Positions 1 to 6,401 of a DNA stretch of 6,401 nucleotides are shown here, one piece after another (position 1 is the first letter of the stretch; every line of letters begins with the position of its first letter). A program made the position numbers and the translations under genes. This DNA is from Planctomycetales bacterium (GTDB lineage Bacteria; Planctomycetota; Planctomycetia; Pirellulales; Thermoguttaceae), in NCBI GenBank assembly GCA_007127495.1, contig SKZG01000116.1, forward strand, positions 1 through 6,401, in the 5' to 3' direction. The notes under the pieces were generated by a model that saw only the letters and a list, made by a program, of their open reading frames with translations, was not told the origin of the DNA and made no database searches.

Positions 1-1251
1 CTGCCAGAGCTGGGCGATGCTCAGGTGGACGGCGCCCATGGTGAAGCTGAGCCACATCATGAAATTGCGCGACTCCGCGGTCAGGTCCACCGCGATCATG
101 GGTTTGTACAGCGAGACCCCGAAAAACGTACTCGTGACGGCGCCCCATGCCAACGTCACTCCGCCCACCAGGATGAGCAGTTGCGTGAACCGCGCACCGA
201 TCACCTTGGATACATGCCGATACGCCAGCAGCGGCACGAGCAGCAGGATCGCCCCGTACCCGCCGTCGGCAATGAGTATGGCGGTGAAAATGGGCAGCGC
301 GATCATGAAGGGGATGGAAACGTCGAACTCGCGGTAGCCGGGAATGGTGCCGAGCATTTGGAACAACCCCTCGATGGGCCGCGCCCATGCGGGCGGGCGG
401 ACGAGCGTGGGCGGCTGTTCTGCGGGGCCGGCCTCCAGCACTTCGACGGCGACGGGTATCTCTTCCGCAGCCAGGGAATCGGCCAACGTCGGGGCCGTCT
501 CCGCCGGCACCCAGCCCTGCAGGGCGAACAAGTGCTCGTCGGCCGCGGCGCTCCGCTGGGCAAGAGAATATTCCACCTGCTCGGCCAGCCGGGCGCGCTC
601 GGCCTCGAGTGCGGGCCCGCGGCACGCCAGGGCGTGCAAGCGCTTGGTATCGCGGTGCAAGGCAGCGTCGATCTCGGCGGCTTCGGCGCGAATGGTAGGC
701 GCATCGCGCGGAGGCAGCGGCTCGCGGACCGCTTCGTCAGGCACCTTCGGCTCCCCCGCACACTCTCGGCAGGCGACCGCCAGCAGCACCTTGCGGCCCG
801 GCAGTTGCGCCACCACCTGGGTACACTCGGCCTCGACCCGCTCGACCACATCGGCCGGCATGGTGTAGAACTGCAACTGCACGCCGGCCTTGTGCAACTC
901 CTCAACGCGCTCCAAGCGCAGCCCATCCCACATGGCGATTTGCTCGAGCTGGTGGAACAGGGTGGCCAACCGATTGCGGCCCTCAGCCGCCCGCCGCTGG
1001 ATGTCGAGCACTTCGTCGGCGGCATCGAGCGGGCTCAATTCGGGCGCAGGCCCTTGCGGCGCAACGCTTGAAAGCACTTGCAGCGCCCGTTCGATGGCGC
1101 CGAGCCGGCGGGCCGTCTTTTCGTCGGCCACCGCGCGTGCCGGGTCGACCGGTACGAGGTGGGCCACGCCCATCCGGCCCAGGGCCGTGAGCAGTCGCCG
1201 CCGGTCGGCAGTGCGGCCGACCAAAAACACCTTTTGCATGGGAACAATCAT
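1..1251 (-). CDS. atpI: V/A-type ATPase subunit I (a-subunit homologue), N-terminal 417 residues; 3' end outside window
   Basis: Membrane stator subunit: its N-terminal cytoplasmic half binds the peripheral stalks and its C-terminal membrane half forms the ion half-channels against the proteolipid ring. I translated the frame from ATG at 1251 to base 1 and found no stop. It opens with MIVPMQKVFLVG, then a family-typical ALGRMGVAHLVPVDP segment near residues 22-37, long Ala/Glu/Arg-rich helical stretches, and the subunit I hallmark LQGWVPAE near 244-251. A PPT motif and an IPGY segment (about 283-308) precede the membrane part. Likely membrane helices lie near 313-342 (containing ADGGYG, like the usual GDAGYG), 356-378, and 398-417 with GAVHLSIAQ. 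The family is usually 600-700 residues, so a third or more is missing, including the essential channel arginine region. The start overlaps the atpD stop (ATGA), with GGAG 9 nt upstream, so translation is probably coupled. The proteolipid gene is expected next. Identification is firm. Confidence 0.95.
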   Translation of the reverse strand, partial: MIVPMQKVFLVGRTADRRRLLTALGRMGVAHLVPVDPARAVADEKTARRLGAIERALQVLSSVAPQGPAPELSPLDAADEVLDIQRRAAEGRNRLATLFHQLEQIAMWDGLRLERVEELHKAGVQLQFYTMPADVVERVEAECTQVVAQLPGRKVLLAVACRECAGEPKVPDEAVREPLPPRDAPTIRAEAAEIDAALHRDTKRLHALACRGPALEAERARLAEQVEYSLAQRSAAADEHLFALQGWVPAETAPTLADSLAAEEIPVAVEVLEAGPAEQPPTLVRPPAWARPIEGLFQMLGTIPGYREFDVSIPFMIALPIFTAILIADGGYGAILLLVPLLAYRHVSKVIGARFTQLLILVGGVTLAWGAVTSTFFGVSLYKPMIAVDLTAESRNFMMWLSFTMGAVHLSIAQLWQ

Positions 1252-1901
1252 GGTGTCTCGCTCCGTTCCGGCGGCGACGCGTCGCTCGGCTCGTTGGTCA
1301 GGGTTTGGCTCAGCTTCCCCTTGGCAATCTTCGAGCGCCCCACGCCGGCAGTCATTTCGTCGCCCAGCTTGATGCGGATCTTTCGGATCGCTTCGCGCGC
1401 CTGGGGGATCATGATTTTCTCGAAAAGGTTCACTCGCTGAATAATCCGGGTAAGCTCGTGCCGCAGCAGCGTTTCCTCCTGTCGCAGCACGTCAACGGCG
1501 GCCTCGCGCCGGCTTCGCTCGCGCAGGTCGGCTAGGGTCTGGTCCACCCAGGGCGGCGTGCCGAAGAGGCTGTACCGCGCCTCGGGGAAGGCCACGTCTT
1601 CGAAGACGGGAATCTCGACGCCGGCGATGTTCTTCTTTCCGACTCGCACCTCGCTCGGACGCGACCATTGTTCCAGCGGCAGCCCCGCCCGATCAGCAAG
1701 CACGCTCCGGTAGCGGCGCAGGTGGGCCTCGACCTCGTCGCGGGCCTGCTCCGCCTTGCGGCGCGCCGCAGCCGCGTCGCGCAGCGTCACCTGGAGCTGC
1801 TGTTGCTTCAGCTTCAGCATGGGCAGGAACCGTTCGTAACGCGCCAGCGCGTCGCGATAGCGTTTCAGCTCAGGTCGGGTAAGTTTGACTTTTATTGCCA
1901 C
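1248..1901 (-). CDS. atpD: V/A-type ATPase subunit D (central stalk shaft)
   Basis: Forms the rotating coiled-coil shaft inside the A3B3 head, analogous to F-type gamma. The 217-residue protein matches usual family length. It begins with the characteristic KVKLTRPELKRYRDAL (4-19), then a long Lys/Gln/Arg-rich helix (20-70) containing LPMLKLKQQQL. A middle section follows (80-115, GVEIPVFEDV). The second long helix (119-175) carries the signature QRVNLFEKIMIPQAREAIRK, followed by KLGDEMTAGVGRSKIAKGK (178-186: TAGVGRSKI). The last 25 or so residues form a Ser/Pro/Glu-rich tail that looks disordered. The start is GTG at 1901; an in-frame TAA lies only seven codons upstream (1920-1922), so no other upstream start is possible. 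I see no clear Shine-Dalgarno before it. It is 66 nt downstream of atpB and overlaps atpI by 4 nt. Subunit identity is firm; the symbol must not be confused with F-type atpD (beta). Confidence 0.95.
   Translation of the reverse strand: MAIKVKLTRPELKRYRDALARYERFLPMLKLKQQQLQVTLRDAAAARRKAEQARDEVEAHLRRYRSVLADRAGLPLEQWSRPSEVRVGKKNIAGVEIPVFEDVAFPEARYSLFGTPPWVDQTLADLRERSRREAAVDVLRQEETLLRHELTRIIQRVNLFEKIMIPQAREAIRKIRIKLGDEMTAGVGRSKIAKGKLSQTLTNEPSDASPPERSETP
1261..1264 (-). promoter_or_regulatory. Shine-Dalgarno for atpI inside the atpD 3' end
   Basis: On the minus strand GGAG lies 9 nt before the ATG at 1251, within the last codons of atpD. Together with the ATGA stop/start overlap it supports this ATG as the atpI start. 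The in-frame ATG four codons later has no comparable motif placement. Confidence 0.5.
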
Positions 1902-1967
1902 GTTTCGTGCCGTTGTAGATTACGTGCCGTCTTTGCCGGTTTTCGTCGAATCTCCCTTTAGCCCGCC
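1902..1967 (-). other. atpB-atpD intergenic spacer, 66 nt
   Basis: The largest gap in the window. Read on the minus strand it contains an AAAGGGAG stretch near its start, far from the atpD start, and no convincing Shine-Dalgarno next to the GTG at 1901. I see no stem-loop followed by a T-run, so nothing suggests termination. An 8-bp direct repeat lies in its 3' half (listed separately). Confidence 0.5.
1906..1930 (-). repeat. 8-bp direct repeat just upstream of atpD
   Basis: ACGGCACG on the minus strand occurs at 1923-1930 and again at 1906-1913, a 17-base period, ending 4 nt before the atpD GTG. It is short enough to be chance in GC-rich DNA. No function can be assigned. Confidence 0.35.
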
Positions 1968-3305
1968 CTACGCGGTCGCCTCCGCCGGTTGCTCCGCCGG
2001 GGATTCGTCGGCGCCGGCGGGCCAGTGCTTTTCGATAATCGAGCGGCGGATGCCCGTCTCGGCCGGGTCGAAGCACTCGGCCAGGATTCCCCAGCAGCGG
2101 TCCAACGCGTCGAACAGGTGAATGTTCACCGACAGGTCCATCACGCGCTGCTCGAACAGGGTGCCGTACTTGAGCAGCTTGCGGTCCCAGTCGGACATTT
2201 CAAAGCCCATGTCGCGTTTCTCGCGGCTTTCGCGGCACAGAGCGTAAAGCTGGATGCACGCGTCCATAATCGCCCGGTGGTCGTCGCGCGACTTGCCGTT
2301 GACCTGCTGCTTCAACCTTGAGAGCGACCCGAACGGCTCGATCCGCCCGTGCCGCAGGTAGAACTGCCCCTCGGTAATGTAGCCGGTGTTGTCGGGAACG
2401 GGATGGGTGACGTCGTCGCCGGGCATGGTCACACAGGCGAGCACGGTCATCGAGCCGGCGCCGTCGAAATCGACCGCCTTCTCGTAGCGCTTGGCCAACT
2501 GGGTGTACAGGTCGCCGGGGTAGCCGCGGTTCGAGGGGATTTGCTCCATGACGATGGAGATCTCCTTCAGCGCGTCGGCAAAGGCCGTCATGTCGGTCAG
2601 CAGCACGAGCACCCGCTTGCCCTGAAGGGCGAACTGCTCGCCCACGGCCAGGCACAGGTCGGGCACCAGGAGGCATTCGACCACCGGGTCGGCCGCGGTG
2701 TGGACGAAAAGGATGGCCCGGCCCAGCACGCCGCCTTCCTCGAACGTTTGGCGGAATTTCAGGTAGTCGTCGTGCCGCAGCCCCATGCCGCCGAGGATGA
2801 TAATGTCGGCATTCGCCTGCAACCCCACGCGAGCGAGTAACTCGTTGTACGGTTCGCCCGGAACGGAGAAGATGGGGAGCTTCTGCGATTCGACCAACGA
2901 GTTGAACACGTCGATCATGGGGATGCCGGTGTGGACCATCTGGTCGGGCATGCGTCGCATGACCGGATTGACCGGCGGGGTGCCCAGGTCGGTCAGCTTG
3001 CCGGTCACTTCGCCGCGGCCGTCGCGCGGCCGGCCGGAGCCGTCGAACACGCGGCCGAGCAGATCGTCCGAGAACGGCACCTGCATGGGATGCTGCAAGA
3101 AGCGCACGCGATCGTTGTTCGAGACCCCCTGCGAGCCGGCAAAGACTTGCAGGCTTACCTGTTGCCCTTCGAGGTCGATCACCTGCGCGAGCGACTGGCC
3201 GTGGGCCGAGTCGATCGTGGCCAATTCGTCGTAGGTGACGCCCATCGCGTTGACAGTAACCACGTTGCCGGCAATGCGGCGGATCGAATCGAAATACTTC
3301 CTCAT
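1968..3305 (-). CDS. atpB: V/A-type ATPase subunit B (non-catalytic head subunit)
   Basis: Alternates with A in the A3B3 head and supplies a residue to the catalytic sites at the interface. The product is 445 residues from ATG at 3305. An upstream in-frame ATG at 3353 would add 16 residues lying wholly inside atpA. The 3305 start is preferred because [16 protein letters not shown] matches the family N-terminus, it forms an ATGA overlap with the atpA stop, and AAGGG sits 8 nt upstream. An N-terminal beta-barrel (1-75) is followed by the nucleotide-binding-fold domain. The P-loop position reads [11 protein letters not shown] (146-156), lacking GxxxxGKT, as expected for [16 protein letters not shown] (236-250), [13 protein letters not shown] (259-271) and [15 protein letters not shown] (300-314) are B hallmarks. 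PFGSLSRLK (324-332) corresponds to the PSLSRL motif; R330 is the likely arginine finger. The tail (430-445) is Ala/Glu/Pro-rich. Not the F-type a subunit, which shares this symbol. Confidence 0.97.
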   Translation of the reverse strand: MRKYFDSIRRIAGNVVTVNAMGVTYDELATIDSAHGQSLAQVIDLEGQQVSLQVFAGSQGVSNNDRVRFLQHPMQVPFSDDLLGRVFDGSGRPRDGRGEVTGKLTDLGTPPVNPVMRRMPDQMVHTGIPMIDVFNSLVESQKLPIFSVPGEPYNELLARVGLQANADIIILGGMGLRHDDYLKFRQTFEEGGVLGRAILFVHTAADPVVECLLVPDLCLAVGEQFALQGKRVLVLLTDMTAFADALKEISIVMEQIPSNRGYPGDLYTQLAKRYEKAVDFDGAGSMTVLACVTMPGDDVTHPVPDNTGYITEGQFYLRHGRIEPFGSLSRLKQQVNGKSRDDHRAIMDACIQLYALCRESREKRDMGFEMSDWDRKLLKYGTLFEQRVMDLSVNIHLFDALDRCWGILAECFDPAETGIRRSIIEKHWPAGADESPAEQPAEATA

Positions 3306-5029
3306 ACCTTCCGCCCTTTCGTGGCGATGAACTGGTCGATGGCTTTCAGCCATCGCTGATATTCCTCACTATCGGTCGCGGCGTAATTCCAGTTGCGGAA
3401 CAGGTCGGTCACCGCGACGAGCGTTTCCCGAGCCTGGGCTTTGTCGGTGAACTCGAAGTCGAGGTTGGCTACCTCGGACACCTTGCCGAATACGAACCGC
3501 TGGCGCTCGGCCGGGGTGGCGGCATCGACTTCGTCGAACGCGTTCTGCTGCAAGTACACGTTGTCAAAGAAATCGGCCTTCAGGGCTGCCGTGAAGTCGG
3601 CAATCGACGTCCCCTCTTCGCCCACCACGGTCATCATCTGCCGCACCTCGTTGCCGTGCAACAGCAGGCGGCGCATGCTCGCCATGGCGTCCGGCTCGAT
3701 AATACCGGGATACTTGCTCCACGAGTCGAGCGGGTCGATGGCGGGGTAGCGGCGGGCGTCGCTGCGGGCGCGCGAAAGGCCGTGGAACGCGCCGACCACT
3801 TTGAGCGTCCCCTGCGTGACCGGTTCCTCGAAGTTTCCGCCGGCCGGGCTAACCGTGCCGCCGATCGTGAGCGAGCCGACCGTGCCGTCGCGCAGTTCCA
3901 GCGCGCCGGCCCGCTCGTAGAAGCTGGCAATCCGGCTTTCCAAGTACGCCGGGAACGCCTCCTCGCCGGGGATCTCCTCCAACCGTCCCGACAACTCCCG
4001 CATCGCCTGTGCCCACCGCGAGGTGGAATCAGCCAGCAGTAGCACGTTCAGCCCCATCTGACGGTAGTATTCGCCCAGGGTGGCGGCCGTGTACACCGAG
4101 GCTTCGCGGGCGGCGACCGGCATGGCCGACGTATTGGCGATGATGATCGTCCGCTCCATGAGGCTGCGGCCGGTTCGTGGGTCGGTCAGTTCGGGGAAAT
4201 CGCGCAATGTTTCGACGATTTCGCCCGCCCGCTCGCCGCATGCCGCGATGATGACGATGTCGATTTCGGCGTGCCGGGCGGTGATTTGCTGCAACACGGT
4301 CTTGCCCGCCCCGAACGGCCCCGGAATACAGTAGGTGCCGCCGCGGACGACGGGGAACATCGAGTCGATAATTCGTACGCGGGAGACCAGCGGCTCGGTG
4401 GGCAGCAGCCGGCGGCGAGCGACGCTCAACGGCCGTTTCACCGGCCAGTTCTGCTGCATCGTCACGGATCGCTTGGCGCCCTGCCCGTCGGCCAGCACCG
4501 CCATTTCCGCGTCGACCGTATAGCTGCCGGCCGGGGCGACCTTCTCGACGGTCCACGAGCCTCGCAGGCCGAACGGCACGGTAATGCGGTGCGTGAAGAT
4601 GCCCTCCGGCACCGTGCCCAGGCTATCGCCCGCCTCAATCGTGTCGCCCGGCTTCACCGACGGGGTGAACTCCCAAGGCTGCGTGGTCGAGAGGCCGTGA
4701 ATGTATACGCCCGGCTTCAGGAAGAAGCCGACCTGCTTGGCCAGCTCGGGCAGCGGGTTTTGCAGGCCGTCGTAGATCTGGCCCAGCAGCCCCGGGCCCA
4801 GCACGACCGAGAGCATGTCCTCGTGCAATTCGACCGGGTCGCCGACTTTCAGGCCGCGCGTTTCCTCGAACACCTGGAGGTCGGCCAGGTGGCCGCGAAC
4901 GCGAATCACCTCGCTCAGCAGCCGCGTCCCGTCGGAATGGATGCAGTAGCCGACCGAGTTCTGCACGACGCGACCGTCGGTCTCGGCAATGACCAGGTTT
5001 CCGTTGACTGCAACGATCCTTGCTTTCAC
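3302..5029 (-). CDS. atpA: V/A-type ATPase catalytic subunit A
   Basis: Hydrolyses or makes ATP (EC 7.1.2.2 class) in the cytoplasmic A3B3 head. The 575-residue product has full family length and domain order: beta-barrel (1-75); the A-specific non-homologous insertion (about 110-190, with [17 protein letters not shown] and repeated Gly turns); nucleotide-binding domain with intact P-loop GPFGAGKT (237-244, K243); CGERAGE (264-270), where E266 aligns with the catalytic glutamate; [12 protein letters not shown] (303-314); and the Walker B/switch region [16 protein letters not shown] with [20 protein letters not shown] (330-366). The C-terminal helical domain holds [11 protein letters not shown] (492-502). 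The start is GTG at 5029, giving the typical [13 protein letters not shown] opening, with AGGGGA 7 nt upstream. It lies 35 nt after the DUF2764 gene and overlaps atpB by 4 nt. All catalytic residues I can name are present, so the enzyme should be active. This is not F-type alpha, despite the symbol. Confidence 0.97.
   Translation of the reverse strand: MKARIVAVNGNLVIAETDGRVVQNSVGYCIHSDGTRLLSEVIRVRGHLADLQVFEETRGLKVGDPVELHEDMLSVVLGPGLLGQIYDGLQNPLPELAKQVGFFLKPGVYIHGLSTTQPWEFTPSVKPGDTIEAGDSLGTVPEGIFTHRITVPFGLRGSWTVEKVAPAGSYTVDAEMAVLADGQGAKRSVTMQQNWPVKRPLSVARRRLLPTEPLVSRVRIIDSMFPVVRGGTYCIPGPFGAGKTVLQQITARHAEIDIVIIAACGERAGEIVETLRDFPELTDPRTGRSLMERTIIIANTSAMPVAAREASVYTAATLGEYYRQMGLNVLLLADSTSRWAQAMRELSGRLEEIPGEEAFPAYLESRIASFYERAGALELRDGTVGSLTIGGTVSPAGGNFEEPVTQGTLKVVGAFHGLSRARSDARRYPAIDPLDSWSKYPGIIEPDAMASMRRLLLHGNEVRQMMTVVGEEGTSIADFTAALKADFFDNVYLQQNAFDEVDAATPAERQRFVFGKVSEVANLDFEFTDKAQARETLVAVTDLFRNWNYAATDSEEYQRWLKAIDQFIATKGRKV
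3314..3318 (-). promoter_or_regulatory. Shine-Dalgarno for atpB inside the atpA 3' end
   Basis: AAGGG on the minus strand lies 8 nt before the ATG at 3305, within the last codons of atpA. This decides the atpB start in favour of 3305 over the upstream in-frame ATG at 3353. Confidence 0.6.
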
Positions 5030-5036
5030 GGGTTGT

Positions 5037-5042
5037 TCCCCT
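5037..5042 (-). promoter_or_regulatory. Shine-Dalgarno for atpA
   Basis: AGGGGA on the minus strand, 7 nt before the GTG at 5029, in the 35-nt spacer after the DUF2764 gene. It is the best-placed ribosome binding site in the window and supports the GTG start of atpA. Confidence 0.6.
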
Positions 5043-5064
5043 GCACTTACTAATTTCGTTTCAT

Positions 5065-5769
5065 TCAGGCCGTCTCAGCGGCCGACGGTTCTTCTTCGCG
5101 GGTTGTGCGGCGCCACTGTTCCAGGAGCATCAGCCGGAGGGCGTAGGCCACCAATTCGTCGTCGGAGAACGAAAACCAAGCGTCGTTCACGGCGAGCCAA
5201 TCCCAGCGGGCGCGAAGGGTGGCGCGGAGGCCGGCCAGAGGGGTCGGAGCAGCCGCCCATTCGCTCAAGACGGTGGAAAAATCCTCGCCGGTTTCGGCCA
5301 GGTCGGCGGCCACCAGGTACGCGGTCCCCTCAATTCCCAAACGCTTCGCCCGCGCTTCGGCCAGGGCATTCCGCAGCGCCGCCTCAAAACCAACCCAGCG
5401 GCACAGCAGCGGGCTGCCGAGGGTACGGCCCACCTCGGCCGTATGCCGGAAGTACGCCTCCCACAGCGCGTCCGTAACCGTGGTTTCAGGCTCGGGCTCC
5501 GCCTGCGGGGCAAGGAAGTCGGGCAATGCGGCCTCGTTGCGCGCCTGTCGGACCGTGAGTACGGCGGGATCCACCTCCTCGATTTCGCCGGCCAGGAAGG
5601 CCTCGCGCTCCAGCAGGTCGCCCAACAAAAACACCGTGCCGACCAGTCGGCCGCGCGGCGTCTCCTCACCCAGGTGCTCCAACAACTGGGCCGGGCCCAT
5701 CGGCGCGGCACTGCCCAAGTCGCCGGGAGCAGGCAATGCCGACAAATAGTAATACCGATCGGTTCGCAT
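5065..5769 (-). CDS. DUF2764-type V/A-ATPase operon protein (in subunit C position)
   Basis: A 234-residue, mostly helical, soluble-looking protein with no signal peptide or membrane segment. The N-terminus RYYYLSALPAP (5-15) is the hallmark I recognise from DUF2764 proteins, which occur between atpE and atpA in Chlamydia, spirochaete and Bacteroidetes V-ATPase operons (Chlamydia CT309, Borrelia BB0095). Other visible points are an aromatic segment ALWEAYFRHT (101-110), RWVGFEAALRNALAEARAKRLG (124-145, an RN-containing helix), YLVAADLAE (141-149), WDWLAVNDAWFSFSDDELVAYALRL (179-203), then a charged C-terminus. The family is proposed or annotated as a subunit C/d-like component; that role is inferred from operon position, not visible here. 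I chose ATG at 5769. The frame stays open upstream to 5868, but that extension is low-complexity Arg/Pro coding that shadows atpE. No Shine-Dalgarno precedes 5769, so the start is less certain than its neighbours' starts. Confidence 0.8.
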   Translation of the reverse strand: MRTDRYYYLSALPAPGDLGSAAPMGPAQLLEHLGEETPRGRLVGTVFLLGDLLEREAFLAGEIEEVDPAVLTVRQARNEAALPDFLAPQAEPEPETTVTDALWEAYFRHTAEVGRTLGSPLLCRWVGFEAALRNALAEARAKRLGIEGTAYLVAADLAETGEDFSTVLSEWAAAPTPLAGLRATLRARWDWLAVNDAWFSFSDDELVAYALRLMLLEQWRRTTREEEPSAAETA

Positions 5770-5824
5770 AGGTTCAGGGGCTACGGCGTTCAAGCCTGGA
5801 AGGTAGGGAGGACGGTGAGGGCGA
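5770..5824 (-). other. atpE to DUF2764-gene spacer, 55 nt
   Basis: On the minus strand this spacer is strongly pyrimidine-rich in its first half and has no purine-rich ribosome binding site before the ATG at 5769. A TTG in the same frame at 5793 is also preceded by pyrimidines. I see no hairpin or terminator in it. Confidence 0.4.
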
Positions 5825-6401
5825 TCAGTGGGCGGTCGGTGGGGTCTCGTCGCCGACGGCCTCGGCAATCAGCTTGCGCAATTCCGGCGTGATGATGTCC
5901 GATAGCACCTGGACCACCGATTCGACCGTGATCTCGACCGTCCCTTGCGACATTTGGTACTCGAACCCGGCGCCAATAAGGCTGCCGTGCAGTTCCACCG
6001 AAAGTTCTTCCTGCTTCTTTTCCCTGTCGGGCTTGTGGAAGGTCTCGATGGCCCAATGGGCCAGCTTGTGACGCATAGGCTCCGGAACATTGAATGTGAG
6101 AAGCGTCTCGCCGACGGCGTCTTTCTCGACGTATTCCAGCACGATCTGGCGGATCAGGTCGGCCAGGAAGTCGGCATCGTCGAGTTTCACGGCGACGGCT
6201 TTCTCCAGCGCCCGAGTGACCGCCTGGCTCAGCGTTTCGCGCAGTTTGGCGACGGTGTCGCGGGCCGCGAGTTTCAGGTCGGTTTGCGTTCGGGCGAGCA
6301 CTTGCTCGCGCTGGGCTTCAGCGTCCTGGACGATTTGCCGAGCCTTTGCCTGCGCGTCGCGTAGCAGGTTTTCCGACGCGCGCTCGGCCTCTCGCCGGAT
6401 C
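5825..6401 (-). CDS. atpE: V/A-type ATPase subunit E (peripheral stalk), C-terminal 191 residues; 5' end outside window
   Basis: Peripheral-stalk subunit that braces the A3B3 head against membrane subunit I. The frame stays open from the TGA at 5825-5827 to the right edge. Bases 6302-6400 add 33 residues (IRREAERASENL onward) in the same frame as the rest. A GTG at 6301 could be mistaken for a start, but it sits inside the coiled coil and is read here as an internal valine. The visible first 70 or so residues are an Ala/Glu/Arg/Gln heptad-like coiled coil (EAERA, RDAQAKARQ, QDAEAQREQ), as expected for the E N-terminal helix. The rest is a compact C-terminal domain containing FLADLIRQIVLEYVEKD, GAGFEYQMSQGTVEITVESVV and ITPELRKLIAEAV. 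Family length is about 190-220, so only a short N-terminal piece is missing. Such proteins diverge quickly; the call rests on this architecture plus position ahead of the DUF2764 gene and atpA. Not the F-type c subunit. Confidence 0.85.
   Translation of the reverse strand, partial: IRREAERASENLLRDAQAKARQIVQDAEAQREQVLARTQTDLKLAARDTVAKLRETLSQAVTRALEKAVAVKLDDADFLADLIRQIVLEYVEKDAVGETLLTFNVPEPMRHKLAHWAIETFHKPDREKKQEELSVELHGSLIGAGFEYQMSQGTVEITVESVVQVLSDIITPELRKLIAEAVGDETPPTAH

Noticed and set aside
303..1025. Minus-strand open frame of 240 codons within atpI
   Set aside because: It is in a different frame from the validated subunit I reading and has Arg/Ser/Pro/Cys-rich composition typical of out-of-frame GC-rich sequence. 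The true frame is open from 1251 to base 1.
25..1071. Long plus-strand open frame of 348 codons opposite atpI
   Set aside because: The minus-strand frame beneath it is an unmistakable V-ATPase subunit I. The plus-strand translation is low-complexity, rich in Arg/Gly/His/Gln, and is an effect of GC-rich third-position bias.
3306..3353. Longer atpB start at 3353 (16 extra residues)
   Set aside because: The extension lies wholly within atpA coding sequence, is unlike the family N-terminus, and the ATG at 3305 has a Shine-Dalgarno and a coupled ATGA overlap.
4271..5053. Plus-strand open frame of 260 codons opposite atpA
   Set aside because: It overlaps the catalytic subunit A gene, whose motifs are intact. 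No recognisable domain; Arg/His/Gln/Leu-rich shadow.
5770..5868. Longer start for the DUF2764 gene at 5868 (33 extra residues)
   Set aside because: The added Arg/Pro/His-rich residues overlap the end of atpE and match out-of-frame composition. Homologues begin just before the YYYL motif.
5020..5892. Plus-strand open frame of 290 codons opposite the DUF2764 gene
   Set aside because: Antisense shadow: the minus-strand product has the RYYYLSALP start and the expected operon position, while the plus-strand product is Gly/Arg/Gln-rich without any known motif.
5825..6301. Short 158-residue version of atpE starting at the GTG at 6301
   Set aside because: The frame continues without stop to the window edge with 33 more coiled-coil residues typical of the subunit E N-terminal helix, so 6301 is internal.
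1..6401. Hidden mobile element, CRISPR array, RNA gene or terminator
   Set aside because: All but 156 bases lie within six firmly read genes. No long repeats, inverted termini, tRNA-like or hairpin-plus-T-run structures were seen by eye in the gaps.

Overview
The window lies inside a single operon, read entirely on the minus strand, that encodes a bacterial V/A-type (vacuolar/archaeal-type) rotary ATPase. In transcription order (right to left) it holds the C-terminal part of peripheral-stalk subunit E (5' end cut by the window edge), a DUF2764-type protein in the slot where subunit C normally sits, catalytic subunit A, non-catalytic subunit B, central-stalk subunit D, and the N-terminal 417 residues of membrane subunit I (3' end cut by the left edge). 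Nearly every base is coding. The only gaps are 55, 35 and 66 nt, and two gene pairs (A/B and D/I) overlap by 4 nt in ATGA junctions.

The order E - DUF2764-like - A - B - D - I matches what I recall for the V-ATPase operons of Chlamydia and Borrelia, where proteolipid gene atpK follows atpI. It differs from the Thermus/archaeal order, which includes genes for subunits C and F. Protein details agree with that branch: CGERAGE in A, PGEPYNE and PFGSLSRLK in B, and a VGRSKIAKGK segment in D. By eye the sequence is strongly GC-rich (about 60% or more) with G/C-biased third positions. A GC-rich member of the PVC superphylum, most likely a planctomycete of Pirellula type, is my best guess. Chlamydiae and Borrelia are too AT-rich. 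Lineage is inference and cannot be settled here.

How the parts work together: A and B form the hexameric catalytic head. D is the rotor shaft inside it. E, with an expected partner outside the window, forms the peripheral stalk. Subunit I joins the stalk to the proteolipid ring and provides the ion half-channels. The DUF2764 protein may serve as the rotor-to-ring adaptor (C/d role), but that is unproven. Genes for proteolipid K and for an obvious F or G/H subunit are not in the window, so neither the coupling ion (H+ or Na+) nor the direction of operation can be read here. No promoter, terminator, RNA gene, mobile element or CRISPR array was seen. I found no new biological system: this is a conserved housekeeping/bioenergetic operon with a few points worth a second look.
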